Positions 1 through 5,782 of a stretch of 15,205 bases of DNA are shown here, in pieces. Within the stretch, counting starts at the first letter, position 1. Every line of letters starts with the position of its first letter. Origin of the DNA: a bacterium (lineage in GTDB: Bacteria > Actinomycetota > Humimicrobiia > Humimicrobiales > Humimicrobiaceae); contig JAUWQC010000006.1 of NCBI GenBank assembly GCA_030611285.1, positions 1 through 15,205 of the forward strand, in the 5' to 3' direction. The position numbers were made by a program, and so were the translations under genes. A model generated the notes under the pieces. It did no database searches, had not been told where the DNA came from, and saw only the letters and a program-made list of their open reading frames with translations.

Positions 1-2
1 TA

Positions 3-404
3 ATATTAGGGAAATTAGAAACAAAGAAATTATCGCAGAAAAATAAATATTCCAAAGGTCTTAATAAATCATTGCAGAATACAGGCAATATATCTCGGTT
101 TGTTAGATTTCTGACCTATAAAGCTAAACTTATAGGTAAAAGAACAATAGAAATCAATGAGAGAGGTACAACAGTTACCTGCTGTGTTTGTGGCAGGAAA
201 CATAAAATGCCATTATACAAAAGAATTATGATATGTGATTGTGGGAATTTGTTAGATAGAGACAAAAACAGCACAGTAAACATTATGAGCAGATTTCTAT
301 CACAGAATGGAATGTGGACTTCCTATCAGCAATTTGCTGGTAATCTACGAAAAACAGGTCTTGCAATAGATATGCAAGATACTCGTAGGAAGCTCCTTTC
401 GTAA
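3..404 (+). CDS. tnpB: TnpB (IS200/IS605 OrfB), C-terminal part, cut by window edge
   Basis: The frame is open to the left edge, so only the last ~133 residues of a TnpB RNA-guided nuclease are visible. Numbering from the TTG at 72, I see the typical FVRFLTYKA helix, then the zinc ribbon with CxxC at 37-40 and CxC at 55-57, and the final RuvC motif LDRDKNST at 61-68, which carries the third catalytic Asp. A ~40-residue tail follows, as in IS1341-like TnpB proteins. The first two RuvC motifs would lie to the left, so integrity cannot be judged. It belongs to a different subgroup from the TnpB at 4500-5483: the zinc-finger spacing and tail differ. In the family, TnpB cleaves DNA guided by an RNA from the element's right end and helps the element to be retained. 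Codons before 72 continue the same protein, so the TTG is not a true start. Confidence 0.85.
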   Translation: MLGKLETKKLSQKNKYSKGLNKSLQNTGNISRFVRFLTYKAKLIGKRTIEINERGTTVTCCVCGRKHKMPLYKRIMICDCGNLLDRDKNSTVNIMSRFLSQNGMWTSYQQFAGNLRKTGLAIDMQDTRRKLLS

Positions 405-436
405 GATAGGGGTAGTTCACAGTGGAAAGTATGCCG
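300..436 (+). ncRNA. Possible omega RNA (TnpB guide RNA) 3' region, first element
   Basis: By family knowledge, omega RNAs overlap the 3' end of tnpB, include the right-end hairpin, and extend ~16 nt into flanking DNA as the guide. Here that guide would be 421-436, just after the TTCAC end. The 5' limit is a guess; no promoter or processing site is visible. Confidence 0.35.
393..412 (+). repeat. Right-end hairpin of the truncated IS605-type element
   Basis: CTCCTTTC, loop GTAA, then GATAGGGG pair with one T-T mismatch and one G-T pair. The hairpin overlaps the tnpB stop codon and is followed by TAGTTCAC (413-420), a common ending of IS200/IS605-family right ends. In this family the hairpin is both the transposase recognition site and the 3' part of the omega RNA scaffold. 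The element probably ends at about 420. Confidence 0.6.
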
Positions 437-512
437 GAATTATTATAATATATTAAAAATTAAAAATTCCTGGCTTAAAAAGTCAAATCATAATACCAAT
501 TAAAGGAAAAGG

Positions 513-532
513 TTTAATATATCAATATTAAA
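513..532. promoter_or_regulatory. Inverted repeat upstream of cysK
   Basis: TTTAATAT (513-520) and ATATTAAA (525-532) form a perfect 8-bp inverted repeat with a 4-bp spacer. It ends 121 bp before the cysK start and just before a Shine-Dalgarno-like AAAGGAG. It could be an operator, but it consists only of A and T in an AT-rich region, so chance is a real alternative. No T-box or SAM riboswitch core is seen in 421-653. Confidence 0.3.
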
Positions 533-556
533 TTAAAAGAAAAGGAGCCAGATATT

Positions 557-613
557 ATGAGTGAACTAGATTTAAAATTAAACTATAGAGTTTGGCAATT
601 TATATATGCATAA
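557..613 (+). CDS. Possible 18-codon leader peptide or gene remnant
   Basis: An ATG with a good ribosome site (AAAGGAG at 541-547, 9 nt spacing) opens an 18-residue frame, MSELDLKLNYRVWQFIYA, ending at TAA 611-613. It lies 40 bp before cysK. It has no Cys or Ser run that would suggest a classical attenuator, and I see no terminator hairpin after it. It may be the start of a lost gene or a translated leader that affects cysK. The ribosome site is the main support. Confidence 0.3.
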   Translation: MSELDLKLNYRVWQFIYA

Positions 614-653
614 AATTTTTAGATTATTTTATTGATGTCTGGAGGTTAAGATT

Positions 654-1580
654 ATGGGTAAGATATTTAACGATATTACAGAAACAATCGGCCGCACGCC
701 TTTAGTTAGGATAAATAGGTTAGCAAGGGGGACGGGTGCTACAGTACTGGCAAAACTGGAATCATTCAATCCGCTTTCAAGTGTAAAGGACAGGATAGGG
801 GTTTCAATGATTGAAGCTGGTGAAAGAAAAGGTTTAATAAACAAAGATACAGTGATTATAGAACCTACCAGTGGGAATACTGGTATTGCTCTGGCTTTTG
901 TGTGCGCTGCCAGAGGGTATAGGTTAATTATTACTATGCCGGACACAATGAGTTTGGAGCGAAGGCAGCTTCTTAAGATATTTGGGGCCGAGCTTATCTT
1001 AACAGATGGACCGGCGGGAATAAGAGGGGCTGTGGAAGAAGCAGAAAAAATCCAGAAAAGTATTAAAAACAGCTTTATGCCCCAGCAATTTAAAAATACT
1101 GCAAACCCCGAAATACACCGCAAAACAACTGCTGTAGAGATATGGGCTGATACTGGTGGAAGTGTGGATATATTTATTGCCGGGGTAGGCACCGGTGGAA
1201 CTATTACCGGTGTAGGGGAAATTTTAAAGAAAAAAAAACCTTCGGTTAAAATTATAGCAGTTGAGCCAGCTGATTCCCCGGTTCTTTCAGGAGGCAGTCC
1301 AGGGTCCCACAAAATACAGGGGATTGGAGCAGGATTTGTTCCGGAAGTGTTAAATACTGGTATAATTGATGAGATTATTCAGGTTTCCAATAAAGATGCA
1401 GGTAATACAGCCCGTAAGATTATAAGGGAAGAAGGAATTTTGGCGGGTATATCAAGTGGAGCTGCAATGTGGGCTGCAATAGAGGTTGCAAAGCGCAGGG
1501 AATCAGCTGATAAGGTTATTGTTGTTATTTTACCGGATACAGGTGAAAGATATCTTTCTACCTGGTTGTTTCAGGAATAG
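654..1580 (+). CDS. cysK: Cysteine synthase (O-acetylserine sulfhydrylase)
   Basis: A cytoplasmic PLP enzyme that makes L-cysteine and acetate from O-acetyl-L-serine and sulfide. The 308 residues match the usual CysK length. Visible motifs are the PLP Schiff-base lysine K45 in SSVKDRI, the substrate loop TSGNTG at 72-77, the phosphate-binding GTGGT at 179-183, GIGAGFVP at 223-230 near the active site, and SSGA at 267-270, the Ser that faces the pyridine nitrogen. [10 protein letters not shown] at 95-104 and the C-terminal DTGERYLST are also typical. GGAGG at 641-645, 8 nt before the ATG, fixes the start. No serine acetyltransferase gene is adjacent, so this gene seems to be transcribed alone. 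A cystathionine beta-synthase-like or O-phosphoserine-using role cannot be excluded, but the motifs favour CysK. It converges with the transglycosylase gene. Confidence 0.93.
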   Translation: MGKIFNDITETIGRTPLVRINRLARGTGATVLAKLESFNPLSSVKDRIGVSMIEAGERKGLINKDTVIIEPTSGNTGIALAFVCAARGYRLIITMPDTMSLERRQLLKIFGAELILTDGPAGIRGAVEEAEKIQKSIKNSFMPQQFKNTANPEIHRKTTAVEIWADTGGSVDIFIAGVGTGGTITGVGEILKKKKPSVKIIAVEPADSPVLSGGSPGSHKIQGIGAGFVPEVLNTGIIDEIIQVSNKDAGNTARKIIREEGILAGISSGAAMWAAIEVAKRRESADKVIVVILPDTGERYLSTWLFQE

Positions 1581-1613
1581 AAAGATTATAAAGTGTTTTG
1601 GATCCTGGTTGCG

Positions 1614-1679
1614 GTAATGGGAACTTATATTCAATCATATAACATCTTATAAAAGTGATAATTACCCATTACTTTTTTT
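1614..1679 (+). terminator. Candidate long-loop terminator of cysK
   Basis: GTAATGGG (1614-1621) and CCCATTAC (1665-1672) are perfect complements, followed at once by a T-rich run (TTTTTTTA, 1673-1680). Inside the 43-nt loop, ACTTATA and TATAAAAGT can extend the pairing imperfectly. The right arm and T-run lie inside the 3' end of the convergent transglycosylase gene. There is no equivalent T-run for the minus strand. The long loop is unusual for a rho-independent terminator. Confidence 0.4.
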
Positions 1680-3982
1680 ATATATTCTCTGGATTGTTCA
1701 TAGGAGATATTTTCTATAAATTCGTAAATATCCATATTGCCCTGCCTGGAGATCCAGTCACTCATTCTTCCCGGTCCTCCGTTATACGCTCCAAGACAGT
1801 AAATCATATTCTGATCGAAATTATCAAGCTGCTGTCTTAAATAAAATGTGCCCATCCCTATATTTATATCCGGATCCAGGAGCAGATTAATATTATAATT
1901 TGAAATGCCCACCTGGCTGGCAATGCCTTTTCCTGTTTCCGGCATGATCTGCATCAGTCCCTGTGCCCCAGCATAAGAACCGGCATCAGGTACAAAGTTG
2001 CTTTCCTGCCTCATTACTGCCAGAGTAAAAAGTGGATCGAGATTATATTGACTGCTGTATTTATTAACGATCTCTTTATAGCCGTAGGGGTAATATAGAT
2101 AATAGAGATAATCAATATAAAGCTCATTCAGTCCGGATTTTAACTGTTTAAGATTTTTACTAATTACATTAATTGAATTTGCATAATCATTGGATTTCAA
2201 AAATAATGTCGCAATCTCCAGGATTCTGGCTGGATTTTCTTCAAATACACTGCTCCCTGCTTCTATTTCCAGAGATGCGCTGTCGAAAAATCCCAGTTTG
2301 AGAAGTTCAACGGCTTTGTCTATATGATTTATCTCGCTGCCTTCAATATAGCTATCCTCTTCCAGAATAGCGTATATATCGGGAATTATGCCTGCAATAT
2401 GGGGATTCTCTGGATTTAGCAGGGTATTGATTTTCTTGATCTGGACTTCTTTATTCATTTCTTCCAGAATTTCGCGGGACGCAAATGTATAATATGAATA
2501 TGAACTTAAATCCATAATTTTTTTATAAAGCTCGGCCGCCTTATCATTTTCCCCCAGCTTCTGGCAGCATTTTGCCTGCCAGAATAACCCCTTTTCTTCT
2601 AATGTGGTGCCCTTATACAAAGATGCATAATTGGAAAAAGTAGTTTTTGCAGTACTGTGGTCAGCTGACCTATATTGTATCCAGCCAAGTTCCCATAATG
2701 CATCAGGCAATTTATCCCCCTGGGGATAATCATCATATACTCTTTGAAAATAGCTGGCCGCATTATTAAAATCTTCCTTAAAGAAGTATATTCTACCTGT
2801 CCTATAAAGAGCATCATCACAGTAGTTGCTGTTTGGGAAAAGTTTTAGAAGTTTTTGGTAGTATGAAATAGCGTCACCGGTAAGGTTAAGGTTAGTAAGA
2901 GCTCTGCCCATATAGTAAAGACTATCATCGGCCAGGGAACCGGATGGAGACTTTTCGTAGGATAGAGACAGGTAATATTTAGCCTGATTATAGTCACGAA
3001 GGTTAAAATAACACATACCTTTTTTAAATAATGTTTTACTGTGCAGCTCCGGTGATAATTTATTTAAATAATCTCCCTGCAGTATCCTATTAAATTCATC
3101 CAGGGCGCTGTTATAATGATAAATGCCGAAAAAAATCTTACCTCTATTGTAAATCTGATTTGCTGTGGGAATGAATGGCTCAATTGAACTATCCTCTGCA
3201 AGTTTATTCAAATTCTCCCAGGCAATTTCTGAATATTCATTTGAGGGATAATTCAGCCATATTTTTTTATAATTTTTGAAAGCCAGATCTTTTTTTCCGT
3301 TCTTTTCCTGGCAAAAGGCTAACTGGAATAAACAGTAGGGTATATATGATGAATAAGGGAAAGCAGTTCGGAAATGCCCATACTCATTTTCAGCAGTCAT
3401 ATAGTCTTCCCTGGTGTAGAACATATCTGCGTATTCCAGACTGGCTATTTCTGTCCATATACTGTCCGGGTAATTTTTTATTAATTTTAAATAATATTCC
3501 TCAGCCTGGTCATATTTTTCCTGGAAAAAGAGGCTTTTTGCCATATAATAAAAAATATGATCCTGGAGCACCAGATAGTCATCCTTGATTTTATTTAAAT
3601 AATATTCGGCAATAAGGTAAGAATGATACTGGCCCTCAAAATAATATTTCATAGCCCTGGCATAATATGATCTTAATTCTGAAATATCAATATCATCAGT
3701 GATGATATTGCCGGTGTTAGTGTTCTTATTATCTGAATCAATATCGTCTTTGGTAGATATATCTGTGGAATTTTCAGTATCGTCCTGAGTACCGCCAGTG
3801 CTCTCCTCATCGGTAGATTCAAAATCTTCAGTTTCAGGGTACGCGCTTTCAGCTTTTTCTCCAAACTTTAATCCGAATATCTCAATATCGAGTTTGCTGC
3901 ACCCCGCTGTGGTGAGAATTATTGAGAGAATCAGGATTGCAGATATTGGAAAAATAATAATTTTTATAGTTTTACTGTTCAT
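1631..3982 (-). CDS. TPR-rich lytic murein transglycosylase lipoprotein (Slt type)
   Basis: A 783-residue envelope protein. Residues 1-28 form a lipoprotein signal: a basic start, a hydrophobic stretch, and lipobox TAGC with Cys28. Residues ~35-100 are an acidic, Ser/Thr/Asp-rich linker. From ~105 to ~600 there are many degenerate TPR repeats, with motifs such as YDQAEEYYLKLIKNYP, YNQAKYYLSLSYEKSP and FNNAASYFQRVYDDYP. The C-terminal ~140 residues are a Slt70-like SLT domain: catalytic Glu660 in MRQESNF, then AQGLMQIMP, and AYNGGPGR. The family cleaves peptidoglycan glycan strands non-hydrolytically, leaving 1,6-anhydro ends. The TPR part probably docks partners or septal and envelope machinery. 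Translation start: no Shine-Dalgarno is seen, but a TATAAT lies 9 bp before the ATG, suggesting a near-leaderless mRNA. The IS605 element sits immediately upstream and may have replaced its -35 region. Confidence 0.9.
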   Translation of the reverse strand: MNSKTIKIIIFPISAILILSIILTTAGCSKLDIEIFGLKFGEKAESAYPETEDFESTDEESTGGTQDDTENSTDISTKDDIDSDNKNTNTGNIITDDIDISELRSYYARAMKYYFEGQYHSYLIAEYYLNKIKDDYLVLQDHIFYYMAKSLFFQEKYDQAEEYYLKLIKNYPDSIWTEIASLEYADMFYTREDYMTAENEYGHFRTAFPYSSYIPYCLFQLAFCQEKNGKKDLAFKNYKKIWLNYPSNEYSEIAWENLNKLAEDSSIEPFIPTANQIYNRGKIFFGIYHYNSALDEFNRILQGDYLNKLSPELHSKTLFKKGMCYFNLRDYNQAKYYLSLSYEKSPSGSLADDSLYYMGRALTNLNLTGDAISYYQKLLKLFPNSNYCDDALYRTGRIYFFKEDFNNAASYFQRVYDDYPQGDKLPDALWELGWIQYRSADHSTAKTTFSNYASLYKGTTLEEKGLFWQAKCCQKLGENDKAAELYKKIMDLSSYSYYTFASREILEEMNKEVQIKKINTLLNPENPHIAGIIPDIYAILEEDSYIEGSEINHIDKAVELLKLGFFDSASLEIEAGSSVFEENPARILEIATLFLKSNDYANSINVISKNLKQLKSGLNELYIDYLYYLYYPYGYKEIVNKYSSQYNLDPLFTLAVMRQESNFVPDAGSYAGAQGLMQIMPETGKGIASQVGISNYNINLLLDPDINIGMGTFYLRQQLDNFDQNMIYCLGAYNGGPGRMSDWISRQGNMDIYEFIENISYEQSREYIKKVMGNYHFYKMLYD

Positions 3983-3991
3983 TATGGGTAG

Positions 3992-3997
3992 ATTATA
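3992..3997 (-). promoter_or_regulatory. Candidate -10 box of the transglycosylase gene
   Basis: On the minus strand, TATAAT ends 9 nt before the ATG at 3982, so transcription would begin about 3 nt before the start codon. The -35 position (AAAATC, around 4015-4020) is poor and lies next to the likely IS left boundary at 4022/4023. Confidence 0.35.
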
Positions 3998-4041
3998 TTT
4001 GAAAAACTAAAAGAGATTTTACGACGTGAAGCGAGAAAGCC

Positions 4042-4057
4042 CACTTCTTTAGGGGTG
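4042..4057. repeat. Left-end hairpin of the IS605-type element
   Basis: CACTTC, loop TTTA, GGGGTG: six pairs including two G-T. It lies about 19 bp inside the inferred left boundary and 12 bp beyond the tnpA stop. The loop TTTA matches that of the right-end hairpin, supporting a shared recognition structure for TnpA. Confidence 0.55.
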
Positions 4058-4069
4058 TGATGAGAGCGT

Positions 4070-4462
4070 CTATTTCCCTTTTTGTTCCTCGATATATTTT
4101 CTAATTGTATACTCATTGAGTTTTCCTACACTATCCACATAATATGAACGTGTCCATAGTGTCGGCAATCGTGAACGAAGCGAACCAAACTCTTGCCTGA
4201 GCAACCTACTGGTATATCCCTTAAGCTGTCCTACCACAAACTGTGGTGCATAAATAGGTTTGGTTTTAACAAACAAGTGAACATGGTCAGACATTATGTT
4301 TGTTTCTACAATTTCAATCTCTAATTCTTTCGCCTTTTGTTTTAACAATTCATCTAACCTATCTGCTATTTCACCAACAAGAACAGGTCTACGATATTTA
4401 GGACACCAAATAAGATGATAGCTTAGATTATAGACCGCCGTGGCGGATGTTTTCCATCTCAT
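4070..4462 (-). CDS. tnpA: IS200/IS605 family Y1 transposase TnpA
   Basis: A 130-residue HUH-family single-strand transposase. The metal-binding HUH motif is His60-Val61-His62 in SDHVHLF, and the nucleophile is Tyr123 in the C-terminal helix RKYIEEQKG. The N-terminal YHLIWCPKYRRPVL and the LKGYTSRLLRQEF segment are family hallmarks. The length is usual, and no frameshift or missing catalytic residue is seen, so it may be active. The start ATG has no Shine-Dalgarno. Instead a -35/-10 pair (TTGAAT, 17 bp, TATAAT) ends 6 nt before the ATG, which predicts a leaderless mRNA. It is divergent from tnpB with 37 bp between start codons. Confidence 0.95.
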   Translation of the reverse strand: MRWKTSATAVYNLSYHLIWCPKYRRPVLVGEIADRLDELLKQKAKELEIEIVETNIMSDHVHLFVKTKPIYAPQFVVGQLKGYTSRLLRQEFGSLRSRLPTLWTRSYYVDSVGKLNEYTIRKYIEEQKGK

Positions 4463-4463
4463 A

Positions 4464-4493
4464 TTGACATTATACTATTGGCTATTATATAAT
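4464..4493 (+). promoter_or_regulatory. tnpB promoter (consensus), predicted leaderless
   Basis: TTGACA (4464-4469) and TATAAT (4488-4493) are both perfect consensus boxes separated by 18 bp. A start point 7 nt after the -10 box would fall on the A of the tnpB ATG at 4500. It overlaps the tnpA promoter on the other strand. Confidence 0.7.
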
Positions 4494-4497
4494 TCAA
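4469..4497 (-). promoter_or_regulatory. tnpA promoter, predicted leaderless
   Basis: On the minus strand: TTGAAT (4492-4497), 17 bp, TATAAT (4469-4474), then 6 nt to the ATG (4460-4462). Its -10 box shares a base with the tnpB -35 box, and its -35 box overlaps the tnpB -10 box, so both promoters occupy the same ~34 bp. Confidence 0.65.
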
Positions 4498-4499
4498 GT

Positions 4500-5483
4500 A
4501 TGATACTCACTTATAAAGTTAAACATGGCAAAAAATTAGATAAAGAACTTTCTATTGCTAAAAAAATAGCTGAGTTTGCGTTGAATAATAGAGATAAGTT
4601 GTCAAGCAAACATGTTACCCACCTGGGTTTGAAATCGGTTATAGCAAACCAAATACTTAGAAAATATGGACGAAATAAAAAGGCCAATACGGTAAAATCA
4701 GTAAAACTCACCATTCCAAATCAAGGGATCAAGTATCAAGCTGGAGTTATTAACATTCCCTCACTTAAACTTTTTATACCCTTCAATAAATCGTTTCAAA
4801 AAATCAATCAAATAGAGCTTGATAAATTGTTTGCCTATATTTCAATAACAGTTAGTGAGCCGCCAACTATAAAAATAAAAACACACATCGGAGTTGATTT
4901 AAACACTACAGGGCATTGTGCGGTTGTTGCGATAAGAGAAACGGGTAAAGTTCTAAAACTTGGCAAGAAAGCGGAGCATATCCACAGAAAATATAAAAAT
5001 ATCCGCAAAAATCTACAAAAAAAAAGGTTATATAAGGTTGTTAAGAAAATTAAAAATCGTGAGTCCAGAATTGTTAGGGACTTAAATCATAAAATATCAA
5101 AATCAATCATAAGTCTTGCGGTGAAAGAGAAAGGAGGTATACAAATGGAAAAACTGCAAGGTATGCGAGATAATAAAAAACATAGAAAGAGTTTCAAATA
5201 TGCCCTCAACTCTTGGAGCTTCTATCAACTGGCAAAGTTTGTAGAATACAAGGCTCTCTTAGCGGGTATTCCTGTAACTTATATTGAACCAGCCTATACG
5301 AGCAAGTGTTGCTCAAGATGCGGTCAAATAGGTGAACGAAACGATAAGTATTTTAAGTGTCCATGTGGACACGTCGAACATGCTGATGTAAACGCAGCTT
5401 TTAATATAGCGTTTCTATCACCAAGCATTGTTCAATTGCAAGAAGAAAAGAGTTTTTTGCAAGCGGAGTCTGATACCCGCTAA
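4500..5483 (+). CDS. tnpB: TnpB RNA-guided nuclease (IS605 OrfB), intact
   Basis: With the ATG at 4500 the protein has 327 residues, compact for TnpB. RuvC catalytic residues are all present: Asp133 in GVDLNTTGH, Glu217 in QMEKLQG, Asp296 in HADVNAA. The zinc ribbon is Cys271-Cys274 (CSRCG) and Cys287-Cys289 (CPCG). The basic stretch ~155-195 and the C-terminal SWSFYQLAKFVEYKA helix are typical. By family knowledge TnpB uses an omega RNA to cut DNA next to the element's target motif. I prefer 4500 over the upstream ATG at 4440, because the extra 20 residues would overlap tnpA coding sequence and are not TnpB-like, and because a consensus promoter points to 4500 as the transcript start. There is no Shine-Dalgarno at 4500, but a near-perfect one occurs internally, before Met216. 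Confidence 0.93.
   Translation: MILTYKVKHGKKLDKELSIAKKIAEFALNNRDKLSSKHVTHLGLKSVIANQILRKYGRNKKANTVKSVKLTIPNQGIKYQAGVINIPSLKLFIPFNKSFQKINQIELDKLFAYISITVSEPPTIKIKTHIGVDLNTTGHCAVVAIRETGKVLKLGKKAEHIHRKYKNIRKNLQKKRLYKVVKKIKNRESRIVRDLNHKISKSIISLAVKEKGGIQMEKLQGMRDNKKHRKSFKYALNSWSFYQLAKFVEYKALLAGIPVTYIEPAYTSKCCSRCGQIGERNDKYFKCPCGHVEHADVNAAFNIAFLSPSIVQLQEEKSFLQAESDTR
5131..5147 (+). promoter_or_regulatory. Internal strong ribosome-binding site within tnpB
   Basis: AAGGAGGT (5131-5138, preceded by A) sits 6-7 nt before an in-frame ATG at 5145, which is Met216 of TnpB, one codon before catalytic Glu217. It would allow a 112-residue C-terminal product (5145-5483) with the Glu, the zinc ribbon and the last RuvC Asp. 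The codons encode KGGIQM, so coincidence with protein coding is possible. Confidence 0.4.
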
Positions 5484-5564
5484 AAGGAAACGCAAAGAAG
5501 CTATGCGACCTTAGAACCCCACTGGCTTTAGCCGTGGGAGTATGTCAGTCTACAATGGTCTTAT
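5400..5564 (+). ncRNA. Likely omega RNA 3' region of the intact TnpB
   Basis: The 3' end of tnpB, the 34-nt spacer, the right-end hairpin (5518-5538) and GAGTATGTCAG make up the usual omega RNA scaffold. The guide would be the first ~16 nt outside the element, TCTACAATGGTCTTAT (5549-5564), if the boundary is at 5548. The 5' end is not defined by any signal I can see. Confidence 0.5.
5518..5538 (+). repeat. Right-end hairpin of the IS605-type element
   Basis: CCCAC, a bulged T, GGC, loop TTTA, GCC, GTGGG: eight pairs, followed by AGTATGTCAG. This is a classic IS605-family right end, needed for TnpA recognition and forming part of the omega RNA. Confidence 0.8.
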
Positions 5565-5624
5565 TGTAAATTAAGTGAGAATACCTGTTACTAAATTGAG
5601 TTTTTAGAGTTTTTTCTGAAGTAC

Positions 5625-5673
5625 ACAACTTGTTTACAACTTTAAAATTAACGTATATAATAAAGTTGTAAAC
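5625..5673 (+). promoter_or_regulatory. Operator/promoter repeat 1 upstream of the wHTH regulator
   Basis: GTTTACAACTTT (5632-5643) and AAAGTTGTAAAC (5662-5673) are perfect 12-bp inverted repeats with an 18-bp spacer. A promoter lies inside: -35 TTTACA (5633-5638), 17 bp, -10 TATAAT (5656-5661). One arm covers the -35 box and the other begins right after the -10 box, a geometry suited to repression. An extra ACAACTTG (5625-5632) directly precedes it. Confidence 0.65.
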
Positions 5674-5707
5674 TAATATTTTAAAAGTATAAAAACAAGT
5701 AAAGATT

Positions 5708-5755
5708 ACAACTTGTTAACGACTTTAGAATCTAATATAGAAAAAAGTTGTAAAC
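5708..5755 (+). promoter_or_regulatory. Operator repeat 2 upstream of the wHTH regulator
   Basis: A second copy of the 49-bp unit, starting 83 bp after the first (about eight helical turns). ACAACTTG leads into GTTAACGACTTT (5715-5726), then AAAGTTGTAAAC (5744-5755) after 17 bp. The left arm has two changes relative to repeat 1 and the -10 is not conserved, so this copy looks like a binding site rather than a promoter. ACAACTC follows at 5756-5762. The ATG is 27 bp downstream. Confidence 0.6.
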
Positions 5756-5782
5756 ACAACTCTTAAATAGTTCAATTAAATA

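Larger units (their letters stand above)
4023..5548 (+). mobile_element. IS605-type element with divergent tnpA and tnpB
   Basis: About 1.5 kb holding an intact Y1 transposase (tnpA, minus) and an intact TnpB (plus), flanked by subterminal hairpins with the same TTTA loop (4042-4057 and 5518-5538). These elements lack terminal inverted repeats and target duplications; TnpA acts on single-stranded DNA, cutting 3' of a short target at the left. I place the left boundary after TTTTAC (4017-4022), because TTAC is the target of the related IS608, and the right boundary after TATGTCAG (5541-5548). Both are inferred, within a few bases. The element lies between the transglycosylase gene and the regulator gene at 5783. 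Confidence 0.7.

Noticed and set aside
421..653. T-box or SAM riboswitch before cysK
   Set aside because: No T-box core (GGTGG..CCGCG-like) and no SAM-type conserved helices are visible; the region is almost entirely A/T.
629..1312. Long open frame opposite cysK (227 codons, minus)
   Set aside because: It is antisense to a clear cysK gene, its translation is hydrophobic and low in complexity with no family motif, and no ribosome site is present.
4440..4499. Upstream ATG extension of tnpB by 20 residues
   Set aside because: It overlaps tnpA coding sequence, the residues are not TnpB-like, and the consensus promoter would start transcription at 4500.
5625..5755. CRISPR-like array
   Set aside because: There are only two long repeat units, each with internal dyad symmetry and enclosing a promoter; there are no regular short repeats and spacers, and no cas genes.
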